Positions 7,368 to 14,242 of a DNA stretch of 19,677 bases are shown piece after piece. The translations under genes were made by a program, and so were the position numbers. The notes beneath the pieces are model-generated. The model was not told where the DNA came from. It searched no databases and saw only the letters and a list, made by a program, of their open reading frames with translations. The stretch covers positions 1-19,677 of the forward strand of contig CAAHEJ010000103.1 in NCBI GenBank assembly GCA_900772495.1. The letters run 5' to 3'. The DNA comes from an uncultured Campylobacter sp. (GTDB lineage: Bacteria; Campylobacterota; Campylobacteria; Campylobacterales; Campylobacteraceae). Each line of letters opens with the position of its first letter. The stretch's first letter is position 1.

Positions 7368-7382
7368 GCGTAAAATTTACGC
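7368..7382. repeat. Perfect 7-bp inverted repeat GCGTAAA-A-TTTACGC
   Basis: A compact palindrome with one central base, between the atpB terminator and gatB. The one-base centre makes it unlikely as an RNA hairpin, so a protein-binding site at the gatB promoter is more plausible. Low certainty. Confidence 0.35.
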
Positions 7383-7415
7383 ACAAAGGTGCATTTTATC
7401 AAGGCAAGGTAAAGC

Positions 7416-7437
7416 GATAAATTCACGCGAATTTATC
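7416..7437 (+). promoter_or_regulatory. 9-bp hairpin with tetraloop in the gatB leader
   Basis: GATAAATTC (7416-7424) pairs perfectly with GAATTTATC (7429-7437) around the loop ACGC. It ends 31 bases before the gatB ATG and has no T run after it, so it is not a terminator. It could shield or stabilise the leader RNA or bind a regulator. No promoter was recognised with confidence in this leader. Confidence 0.4.
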
Positions 7438-7468
7438 CAAAAACCAAGCCCTAAAAAAAGGAAAAACA

Positions 7469-8887
7469 ATGTTTGAAGTCGTTATCGGTTTAGAGGTGCA
7501 TACCCAGCTTAACACCAAAAGCAAGATTTTTTGTTCTTGTGCTACGAGCTTTGGCGAAAAGCCAAATGTCAATGTCTGCCCCACTTGCCTAGCCCTGCCC
7601 GGCGCCTTGCCCGTGCTAAATGAACAAGCCGTGCGCAAAGCCGTAGCCTTTGGCAAGGCAATCAACGCTCGTATCAACAAAACCAGCATTTTCAACCGCA
7701 AAAACTATTTTTACCCCGATTTGCCAAAGGCTTATCAAATTTCGCAATTTGATGTCCCCATAGTCGAGGGCGGCGAGCTTTTCATTAACATTAACGGACA
7801 AAACAAACGCATAGGCATTACTAGGGCGCATTTAGAAGAGGATGCGGGCAAAAATATCCACGAAAATTCAGTCTCCAAAGTGGATTTAAACCGCTCAGGC
7901 ACGCCGCTGCTCGAAATCGTAAGCGAACCAGAGCTTCGCAGCTCCGATGAAGCGGTAGCTTACCTTAAAAAACTCCATTCTATCATACGATTTTTAGACA
8001 TTTCAGACGCAAATATGCAAGAGGGCAGTTTTCGCTGCGATGCAAATGTCAGCATTCGTCCAAAGGGCGACAGCAAGCTTTACACGCGCGTGGAGATAAA
8101 AAATCTCAACTCCTTTCGCTTTATCCAAAAGGCGATTGATTATGAGGTGCAAAGGCAAAGTGTGGCGTGGGAGGACGGCACTTATGAGCGTGAAGTGGTG
8201 CAAGAAACGCGCCTTTTCAACACCACGAACCTAACCACGCGCTCAATGCGGGGCAAAGAAGATAGTGCTGAGTATCGCTATTTCCCAGAACCTGACCTTT
8301 TGCCTGTGGTGCTAACGCCTGATATGCTTGAAATAGCTATCCCAGAGCTACCCGATGAGAAAAAAGCTCGTTACATTAAGGATTTAAGCGTCAAAGAAAG
8401 CGATGCAGAGGTGCTTATTTCGAGTTTAGAGATGAGCCGATTTTTTGAAAGCCTTATCGCAAGGAAGTTAAGCCCAAAACTTTGCGTTTCGTGGCTCACC
8501 ACTGAGCTTATGGGGCTTTTAAAAGGGGATTTAAGCATAGAAAATTCGCCTGTTGATGCCCAAAAACTTGGCGATTTAATCGCTCGTATCGAAGACGGCA
8601 CTATTTCGGGCAAAGCCGCAAAAGAAGTGCTTGCCTTTGTCTTTGAAAACACCGCCGCAAGCGTTGATGAGGCGGTTGAAAAGCTAGGACTTAAACAAGT
8701 AAGCGATGATGGGGCGATAGAAAAAATCGCCGAAGCGGTTTTGGCGGCAAATGCGGACAAGGTGGCTGAATTTAAGGCAGGCAAGGACAAACTCTTTGGC
8801 TTTTTTGTAGGACAAGTGATGAAAGAGGGCAAGGGTGCGTTTAACCCCGCAAAGGTTAATGAAATTTTGAAAGCAAAACTTGGCTAA
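7469..8887 (+). CDS. gatB: Asp-tRNA(Asn)/Glu-tRNA(Gln) amidotransferase subunit B
   Basis: GatB, with GatA and GatC, converts mischarged Glu-tRNA(Gln) (and Asp-tRNA(Asn)) to the correct amide form. This is essential in bacteria such as Campylobacter that lack GlnRS. The 472 residues start with FEVVIGLEVHTQLNTKSKIFCSC, then VNVCPTCLALPGALPVLN with a zinc-binding cysteine pattern, the YFYPDLPKAYQISQF block, EDAGKNIHE and the VDLNRSGTPLLEIVSEP block of the kinase domain. A YqeY-like tail domain fills about 330-472 (KLFGFFVGQVMKEGKGAFNP near the end). Length is normal. AAAGGA lies seven bases before the ATG. The stop codon lies 13 bases before the methyltransferase start; from memory gpsA is its direct neighbour in C. 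jejuni. Confidence 0.97.
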   Translation: MFEVVIGLEVHTQLNTKSKIFCSCATSFGEKPNVNVCPTCLALPGALPVLNEQAVRKAVAFGKAINARINKTSIFNRKNYFYPDLPKAYQISQFDVPIVEGGELFININGQNKRIGITRAHLEEDAGKNIHENSVSKVDLNRSGTPLLEIVSEPELRSSDEAVAYLKKLHSIIRFLDISDANMQEGSFRCDANVSIRPKGDSKLYTRVEIKNLNSFRFIQKAIDYEVQRQSVAWEDGTYEREVVQETRLFNTTNLTTRSMRGKEDSAEYRYFPEPDLLPVVLTPDMLEIAIPELPDEKKARYIKDLSVKESDAEVLISSLEMSRFFESLIARKLSPKLCVSWLTTELMGLLKGDLSIENSPVDAQKLGDLIARIEDGTISGKAAKEVLAFVFENTAASVDEAVEKLGLKQVSDDGAIEKIAEAVLAANADKVAEFKAGKDKLFGFFVGQVMKEGKGAFNPAKVNEILKAKLG

Positions 8888-8900
8888 ATTTGAGGCAAAA

Positions 8901-9983
8901 ATGAGTGAAATTCAGTTAAAAGATACCATTTTACAAGGCGATTGCGTTAGTATTCTTAAAACCTTGCCTGATAAAAGTGTGGATTTAATCTTTGCTGACC
9001 CGCCGTATTTTATGCAAACGCAGGGCGAGCTTTTACGCACGAGCGGAGAAAAATTTAGTGGCGTGGAGGATTCGTGGGATAAATTCGAGTCCTTAAAGCA
9101 TTATGATACCTTTTGCAAAGCGTGGCTTAAAGAATGCCAAAGAGTGCTTAAAGATAGTGGCAGCATTTGGGTAATAGGTTCTTTTCAAAACATTTTTAGG
9201 CTAGGCTATATAATGCAAGATTTAGGCTTTTGGATACTCAATGATGTCATTTGGGCAAAGCCAAATCCCGTGCCAAATTTCAAAGGCACAAGGCTTTGTA
9301 ACGCCCACGAAACGCTGATTTGGTGCGCTAAAAATAAAAATTCAAAATACACTTTTAATTACAAAACGATGAAATTTCTTAACAACGACAAACAAGAAAG
9401 AAGCGTATGGAATATAGGAATTTGCATAGGTAATGAGCGTTTGAAAGATATAAGTGGCAAAAAAGTGCATTCTACACAAAAGCCAGAACTCTTGCTTGAA
9501 AAGGTGATTTTATCAAGCTCAAAGCAAGGCGATTTGGTGCTTGACCCCTTTTTTGGCACAGGCACGACAGGAGCGATTGCTAAAAAATTTGGACGACATT
9601 TTATCGGCATAGAACAAGATGAAAGCTATGTGAAAATCGCAGCAAGTCGCATTCGTCAAGTAAATGTCGTGCTAAATGACATAAGTTTAGGCAAACTTGA
9701 AACCAAGCCCCCAAGAGTGAGCTTGCAAGAGCTTTTAAATGTGGGCTTGCTCCAAGAAAGGCAAAAACTTTATGACAAAAACAAAAAATTCATTTGCACC
9801 TTGCTTGATAATGACAAAGTAACTGACGGAGAAGAAGAGTTAAGCATTCACAAAATGGCAGCAAAGCACTTAAACAAAAGCAATCATAATGGTTGGCAGT
9901 TTTTTTATATCTTTGAAAATTCAAATTTAGTGCCTATTGATTCTTTGCGTTATGAATATAATAAAAGGATAGAAAATGCTTAA
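8901..9983 (+). CDS. Type II DNA adenine-N6 methyltransferase, HinfI/CcrM-like (predicted GANTC)
   Basis: The 360-residue beta-class enzyme has the catalytic motif first, DPPY at 33-36, and the AdoMet motif later, DPFFGTGTTG at 215-224, with HSTQKP at 190-195 before it. The stretches ADPPYFMQTQGELLRT, GSFQNIFRLGYIMQDL, FWILNDVIWAKPNPVPNF and NAHETLIWC are very close to what I recall of M.HinfI, and length is equal within a residue or two. The C-terminal region (about 270-352: KPPRVSLQELL, LSIHKMAAKHLN, NGWQFFYIF, DSLRYEY) matches the RAMA-type DNA-binding domain shared with CcrM. Both relatives methylate adenine in GANTC. The start at 8901 follows GAGGC; a TTG at 8880 within gatB would add seven residues. 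A hand count of 9361-9420 gives 32% G+C. Its role is to protect host DNA from the next gene product. Confidence 0.93.
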   Translation: MSEIQLKDTILQGDCVSILKTLPDKSVDLIFADPPYFMQTQGELLRTSGEKFSGVEDSWDKFESLKHYDTFCKAWLKECQRVLKDSGSIWVIGSFQNIFRLGYIMQDLGFWILNDVIWAKPNPVPNFKGTRLCNAHETLIWCAKNKNSKYTFNYKTMKFLNNDKQERSVWNIGICIGNERLKDISGKKVHSTQKPELLLEKVILSSSKQGDLVLDPFFGTGTTGAIAKKFGRHFIGIEQDESYVKIAASRIRQVNVVLNDISLGKLETKPPRVSLQELLNVGLLQERQKLYDKNKKFICTLLDNDKVTDGEEELSIHKMAAKHLNKSNHNGWQFFYIFENSNLVPIDSLRYEYNKRIENA

Positions 9984-10755
9984 TGAATTAGAAAAAATTG
10001 TTTTAAATTCAATTGATACCATTATCAAAAACACAACAAGCGATAAAAAACTCCAAAAAATTCATAAAGCACACGAGGTAAAACTTCATTTTATACCGAT
10101 TAAATATAGGGTTTTTGGTGGAATTTTACAAAGTATGAATATCCAATTTGGAAATTTTATCGAAGAGTTAATGAGGCAACTTGTAGCAAATAGTGGTTAT
10201 GAAATTTTACAAGAATTTAGTGGAAAAAAAAGCAATAAATTTAAAATTTCGCCTTTTGCTGACGGACTTATTGATAGTTATATCACAAAGGCGCAAAGTG
10301 ATATAAATTTTATTTTACCCAAAGAATTTCACTCCCTAAAAAGCTCAATTTTAAAGGATAAAAGCGAAAGCAGTATTAAAACAGACCACGATATTGACTT
10401 GCTTTTTAAAGGCAAGAATGAACAAATTTATTATGTGGAGATTAAATACAATGACGACCACGACACCGATAAATTCATAGCACTTAACCGCAAGATAATA
10501 AAAACTTATGCGTATTTGGTGCGTGAGCTTGGCGTGGATATTAAGCCTGTTTTGTTTTATTTTAATAACAAAAAAATGAAAGGCAATATCTACTTGCCCG
10601 AAGATGAGTGTATTTATCGTGGCGAACGCTTTTTTAAAGAGTTTTTAAAATTTGATTATGGTAAATTGCAAAATATCTTTGAAAATTTTGCCGAGTCAAG
10701 CGAAAATGTCGCTCAATTTAATAAACTTTACCAAGATATAATGAAACGAGGCTAA
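9976..10755 (+). CDS. Type II restriction endonuclease, HinfI-like (predicted GANTC)
   Basis: The 259-residue protein is about as long as R.HinfI, and blocks such as KLQKIHKAHEVKLHFIPIKY, RVFGGILQSMNIQFGNFIE and YNDDHDTDKF match what I recall of that enzyme. A PD-(D/E)xK nuclease core is visible: Asp141 in HDIDLLFK and Glu155-Ile-Lys157 in YYVEIKYNDDHD. It should cut unmethylated GANTC. Translation starts at ATG 9976, with AAAGGA six bases upstream, and overlaps the methyltransferase stop by eight bases (ATGCTTAA). The methylase is thus made first and the nuclease is probably translated by coupling. No controller (C-protein) gene is present. G+C is low (18 of 60 bases at 10021-10080). Its stop codon abuts the gpsA ATG, and its last codons contain the gpsA ribosome site. 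The frame is complete, so the enzyme may be active. Confidence 0.9.
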   Translation: MLNELEKIVLNSIDTIIKNTTSDKKLQKIHKAHEVKLHFIPIKYRVFGGILQSMNIQFGNFIEELMRQLVANSGYEILQEFSGKKSNKFKISPFADGLIDSYITKAQSDINFILPKEFHSLKSSILKDKSESSIKTDHDIDLLFKGKNEQIYYVEIKYNDDHDTDKFIALNRKIIKTYAYLVRELGVDIKPVLFYFNNKKMKGNIYLPEDECIYRGERFFKEFLKFDYGKLQNIFENFAESSENVAQFNKLYQDIMKRG

Positions 10756-11643
10756 ATGAGCATAGCAGTTATCGGAGCGGGGAAATGGGGGCAGGGTTTG
10801 CACTTTGCCTTTTCGCAAAAGCAAACTTGCCTCATCACTTCGCCGCACACAAAAAATTTGCCAAATTTCGTAAGCATTGACGAGGCGTTAGAATGCGAGT
10901 ATTTGGTTTTTGCGCTCTCAGCACAAGGCATCGCGGCGTGGCTAAAAGAGCATTTTAAAAACAAAGGGCAAAAAATCTTGCTTGCCTCAAAGGGCATTGA
11001 CACAGCAAGTTGCCGCTTTTTAGATGAGATTTTTTTGGACTTTGTGGATAAGCGCAATTTTTGCGTTTTAAGCGGTCCAAGCTTTGCGGCTGAGGTGATG
11101 CAGGGCTTGCCTTGCGCCTTGTGCGTGAGTGGCTTTGAGCGCGCACTTTGTGAAGAGTTTGTGGGCTTTTTTCCAGATTTCATCAAGGCTTATGCGGGAG
11201 ATGATGTGCGTGGGGCGGAGATTTGCGGGGCGTATAAAAATGTCCTTGCCATAGCAAGCGGCATTTGCGAGGGGCTAGGGCTTGGCAACAACGCAAGGGC
11301 AAGTTTAATCGCGCGTGGGCTTATCGAAATGCACCGCTTTGGGGCGAAATTTGGCGCAAAAGAAGAGACTTTTTTGGGTTTAAGCGGGGCGGGGGATTTG
11401 TTTTTAACCGCGTCAAGCACGCTTTCGCGCAACTTTCGCGCAGGACTTTTGCTGGCAAAGGGCAAGGGCAAAGATGAGATTATAAGTGAGTTAAAAGAAG
11501 TCGTAGAGGGCATACCCACAGCCTTTGCGGTGCGCCAAATCGCGCAAAAAGAGGACATTTACACGCCCATAGTGCGCGAAGTAGCGGCGATTTTAGAGGG
11601 CAAAGATGTGCGAAAAAGCCTTAAAGACTTGCTAGCAAGGTAA
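10756..11643 (+). CDS. gpsA: Glycerol-3-phosphate dehydrogenase [NAD(P)+]
   Basis: GpsA reduces dihydroxyacetone phosphate to sn-glycerol-3-phosphate, the backbone for phospholipids, in the cytoplasm. The 295 residues begin with the Rossmann motif VIGAGKWGQGL, followed by VLSGPSFAAEV (104-114) and the catalytic lysine Lys161 in CGAYKNVLAIASG. GLSGAGDLFLTASSTLSRN (208-226) is the substrate-binding region. It is a little shorter than E. coli GpsA (about 339) but close to the Campylobacter length I recall. Its ATG touches the endonuclease stop codon and its ribosome site GAGG lies in the last endonuclease codons. Expression now probably depends on transcription through the restriction-modification genes. 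The sample 11221-11280 is 53% G+C, unlike the two genes before it. Confidence 0.96.
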   Translation: MSIAVIGAGKWGQGLHFAFSQKQTCLITSPHTKNLPNFVSIDEALECEYLVFALSAQGIAAWLKEHFKNKGQKILLASKGIDTASCRFLDEIFLDFVDKRNFCVLSGPSFAAEVMQGLPCALCVSGFERALCEEFVGFFPDFIKAYAGDDVRGAEICGAYKNVLAIASGICEGLGLGNNARASLIARGLIEMHRFGAKFGAKEETFLGLSGAGDLFLTASSTLSRNFRAGLLLAKGKGKDEIISELKEVVEGIPTAFAVRQIAQKEDIYTPIVREVAAILEGKDVRKSLKDLLAR

Positions 11644-11813
11644 AGCGAAAATGCTGATTTTACGCCTTGTCGCTGTAAAATTTAAATTCGCGCTCATTTC
11701 ACAAAAAATTCATCATCGCGGGCAAAAAAAACTTTTTGTTATCACGCATTTACTCATTTTTATTACACTAAATTTCGCAAATCATTTTGCAAATTCACAA
11801 AAAAGGACAAAGT

Positions 11814-12350
11814 ATGAAAAAGATACTTTTAGGCTCTATGGCTTTGACAGCGTTGCTTTTTGGGGCTAACAACGAGGTTTTTAACCCCAAATCAGCCGAA
11901 CATTTGGTCATCAAAATGCAAATTTTAGACCAAAAGAAAAACAAGGACGCGGGCGAGATTGTCGCGGTGCAAACCCCTTATGGCGTGGCATTTTTCCCAA
12001 ATCTTAAAGGCTTGGAGGCTGGACTTCACGGCTTTCATATCCACGAAAATGCCGATTGTGGCAAGACTGACAAGGGTTTGGGAATGAAAGCGGGCGGACA
12101 CTGGGACCCAGAAAAGACTACGAACCACTCTCTACCTTGGGACGACAACGGACACAAGGGCGATTTGCCAGCCTTGTATGTGGATAAGGACGGCAACGCA
12201 AACAGCCCCGTGCTAGCCCCTAAAATCAAGGCTTTGAGTGAGCTTAAAAAACACTCTTTGATGATTCACTTCGGTGGAGACAATCACAGCGACCATCCAG
12301 CCGCACTTGGCGGTGGCGGTGCGAGAATGGCTTGTGGCGTTATCAAATAG
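11814..12350 (+). CDS. sodC: Superoxide dismutase [Cu-Zn], periplasmic
   Basis: SodC converts superoxide to H2O2 and O2 outside the cytoplasm. The 178-residue protein has a signal peptide (MKKILLGSMALTALLFGA) and the metal ligands of the family: His75 and His77 in HGFHIHE, bridging His96 in GGHWDP, zinc ligands His105, His114 and Asp117, and His152 in MIHFGGDNHSD. Cys82 and Cys174 give the usual disulfide, and the end GGGGARMACGVI is typical. The start at 11814 has AAAGGA six bases upstream; the frame is open nine codons further but that part is not signal-like. It is probably transcribed alone from within the 170-base gap after gpsA, where I could not fix a promoter. Copper supply may relate to the receptor at 1154-3172, though the genes are not linked. 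Confidence 0.96.
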   Translation: MKKILLGSMALTALLFGANNEVFNPKSAEHLVIKMQILDQKKNKDAGEIVAVQTPYGVAFFPNLKGLEAGLHGFHIHENADCGKTDKGLGMKAGGHWDPEKTTNHSLPWDDNGHKGDLPALYVDKDGNANSPVLAPKIKALSELKKHSLMIHFGGDNHSDHPAALGGGGARMACGVIK

Positions 12351-12400
12351 CCTTTGCGCTCAAATTTTTTAAATTTGGGCGAGTTAAAGTGCTAAAATTC

Positions 12401-12434
12401 AACGCTTTTTTGTGAAATTTTGCAAAAAGGCGTT
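12401..12434 (+). repeat. 12-bp stem hairpin downstream of sodC
   Basis: AACGCTTTTTTG (12401-12412) pairs with CAAAAAGGCGTT (12423-12434), with one G-T wobble and the loop TGAAATTTTG. The stem itself contains the T run, so it could act as a weak terminator or an RNA end-stabiliser for sodC mRNA. It is the second of two hairpins in the 85 bases after sodC. Confidence 0.4.
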
Positions 12435-12753
12435 GGATTAAAGTGCGAATTCATCACGCAAAATCCACGCCCCACGCTGTGAGTATCCACGCCGTGTTGA
12501 ATTTGAAATGTGAATTCATCACACACAAAATCAAAGCTCAATCAAAGCGTGGCGTAATCATAAATTTAAGCCTTTTGCTTTGTGCTATCATACTTGCTTA
12601 CGCATTGTGCCACGCAAAACCTTTGCCGTGTCGCCCGCCGTTTAAAAAAACTCGCATTTGGTGCATTTATTATAAAAAAATTGTAAGAGTTTAAATTTTC
12701 GCTCATTTAAAAGCTATTTTAAAGCAAAAATTTGCTAAATTTCACTCGGTTTT

Positions 12754-12762
12754 TGCTAAAAT
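12754..12762 (+). promoter_or_regulatory. Possible extended -10 promoter of the antiporter gene
   Basis: TGCTAAAAT gives a TGn-TAAAAT extended -10 (hexamer 12757-12762) within a run of related TTTGCTAAATTTC-like units. It would give a leader of about 130 bases that is almost free of T. Confidence 0.35.
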
Positions 12763-12900
12763 TTCGCTAAAATTCAAGGCGCAGTTTCGCAAAAAACATA
12801 AAACATAAAAACAACAAAACAAAAGCGTAAAAACAACAAAAAAACAAAGACGCAAAGACGCAAAAAAGCAAAAGCTAAAACAAGGCAAACGGAGTAAAAT

Positions 12901-14097
12901 TTGATAGAAAATATCATTCATCAGCAGACTTTAACCGACTTAAAAATCCTGCTTGCTGTGGCGTGCTGCTTGCTTTTTTCGCCGTATCTAGCGAAATTTT
13001 TGCGCCTGCCGACTTCTGCTATGGAAATCATTTTAGGCTCGCTCATAGCGACTTTTGGCTTTACCTTGCAAAGTGCGAATTTCGAGCTTTTGGCGAAAGT
13101 GGGCTTTTACTACTTAATGTTTATGGCGGGTATGAAGGTGAATTTGCGCGTGTATTTCACGCTTGGGCGGAGTTTTTTTAGGCGTACGCTACTTTATATC
13201 GTGCTTTTGTATGCTTTAAGTGGCGTTATCGTCTATGTTTTCGGTGTTTCGCCTGTGTTTATCATCATCTTGCCCGTGATGAGCGTGGGGCTTTTGTCGA
13301 TTTTGTTTAAAGAATTCGGCAAAAACTGCGAATGGCTCAACACCGCTATGCTCGTGGCTATCTTTGCTGAGGTTATCTCTATCGTCCTGCTTACCATAGT
13401 TGGAGCGTTTTTACACAGCCACAACGCCCTTGAAGTTGGCAAAAGCCTAGTGTATCTTTTTGTGTTTTTGATTTTGTGCTGGTTTGGCTTTAAGGCTTTG
13501 CGGGCGGTGTTTGTGTGGTATCCAAACCTGCGCACCATCATTATGCCGTGGCAAGACAAGGACGAAAAGGATATTCGCTTTTGTATGGGCATTTTTATAC
13601 TCATCATCTGCGCGATGATTTTTTCGCGCCTTGAAATCGCGCTTGGGGCTTTTATCGCTGGGGCTTTCATCGCTACATTTTTCAACCACAAAAAAGACTT
13701 AGAACACAAGCTCGCGGGCTTTGGCTTTGGCTTTTTGATACCCATTTTTTTCATCTACATAGGCTCGACTTTTGATTTAAATTTGCTGCTTGATTTAGCC
13801 GTGCTTGAAAGTGCGCTTTTTATGTTTTTAGCTATGCTTGCGCTGCGCCTTTGCGGTGCTTTGGTGTTTTTGCGTAAATTTGGGGCGAAAAACACTTTGC
13901 TTTTTGCGCTTAGCCACTCGATGCCACTTACCTTGCTCATCGCCACAGCGACTTTATCTTACAAAGCAAGTATCATCAGCCACACGCTTTACTCAGCGCT
14001 CATCTTAACAGCTTTGCTTGAAGCCGTGCTTGTGATGAGCGCGATACGATTTACCGCGCATTTACATTGTATGAAAGACGAAACGCAACAACGCTAA
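12901..14097 (+). CDS. CPA2-type monovalent cation:proton antiporter
   Basis: The 398-residue inner-membrane protein has about 12 hydrophobic segments and matches the Na+/H+ exchanger fold of the CPA2 (KefB/NapA-like) family. Visible signs are the early helix pair SPYLAKFLRLPTSAMEIILGSLIA, LEIALGAFIAGAFIATFF (about 248-265), and the FGFGFLIPIFFIYIGSTFDL block typical of this family. It carries no TrkA-N regulatory domain, so it is the transporter core only. The likely role is Na+ or K+ exchange for protons in pH and ion balance; the ion cannot be told from sequence. The start is TTG at 12901: GGAG at 12891-12894 is well placed for it, and no nearby ATG gives a full first helix. It is probably a single-gene unit. 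Confidence 0.85.
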   Translation: MIENIIHQQTLTDLKILLAVACCLLFSPYLAKFLRLPTSAMEIILGSLIATFGFTLQSANFELLAKVGFYYLMFMAGMKVNLRVYFTLGRSFFRRTLLYIVLLYALSGVIVYVFGVSPVFIIILPVMSVGLLSILFKEFGKNCEWLNTAMLVAIFAEVISIVLLTIVGAFLHSHNALEVGKSLVYLFVFLILCWFGFKALRAVFVWYPNLRTIIMPWQDKDEKDIRFCMGIFILIICAMIFSRLEIALGAFIAGAFIATFFNHKKDLEHKLAGFGFGFLIPIFFIYIGSTFDLNLLLDLAVLESALFMFLAMLALRLCGALVFLRKFGAKNTLLFALSHSMPLTLLIATATLSYKASIISHTLYSALILTALLEAVLVMSAIRFTAHLHCMKDETQQR

Positions 14098-14121
14098 ATT
14101 TAGTGCTTAAATTTGCGCTTT

Positions 14122-14143
14122 AAAATTTAAAAGTTTAAATTTT
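14122..14143. terminator. AT-only inverted repeat after the antiporter gene
   Basis: AAAATTTAAA and TTTAAATTTT are perfect 10-bp arms around a 2-base centre, 24 bases after the antiporter stop. It may be a weak terminator. Such AT dyads arise easily here by composition, so support is low. Confidence 0.25.
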
Positions 14144-14205
14144 GTTACTTTTATACCCCAAATTCAGCTTAAATTTATAAAAATTATACAAAATTAAGAT
14201 TTTTT

Positions 14206-14214
14206 TGTTACAAT
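14206..14214 (+). promoter_or_regulatory. Extended -10 promoter of gltA
   Basis: TGTTACAAT after seven T forms an extended -10 (hexamer 14209-14214), 28 bases before the ATG at 14243. An upstream in-frame ATG at 14213 falls inside it and can be excluded. Confidence 0.6.
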
Positions 14215-14242
14215 GCTTAAAAATACGCAAAAAGGAACAAAA

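Larger units (their letters stand above)
12351..12900. other. 550-base intergenic region with hairpins, short repeats and a T-poor leader
   Basis: No convincing gene. After sodC come two hairpins: 12358-12380 (10-bp stem with one wobble, loop TTT) and 12401-12434 (12-bp stem with one G-T pair, 10-base loop). Neither is followed by a T run. Next are direct repeats GAATTCATCAC (12447-12457 and 12512-12522, each followed by a similar CAAAATC) and ATCCACGCC (12463-12471 and 12485-12493). An open frame from GTG 12443 (83 codons) has no ribosome site and reads as composition-driven sequence. A possible extended -10 lies at 12754-12762. From about 12791 to 12890 only four T occur in 100 bases, with A-rich repeats such as TAAAAACAACAAAA twice. 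Confidence 0.6.

Noticed and set aside
8888..10755. A controller (C-protein) gene or vsr-type gene with the restriction pair
   Set aside because: Neither strand has room: the two genes overlap, and other-frame ORFs are shadows.
12447..12522. Same 65-base repeat spacing as at 18382-18461
   Set aside because: The repeated words differ and the equal spacing is most likely chance.
12443..12691. 83-codon open frame with GTG start in the sodC-antiporter gap
   Set aside because: No ribosome site, internal nucleotide repeats, Lys/His/Cys-rich reading driven by composition, and no family resemblance.
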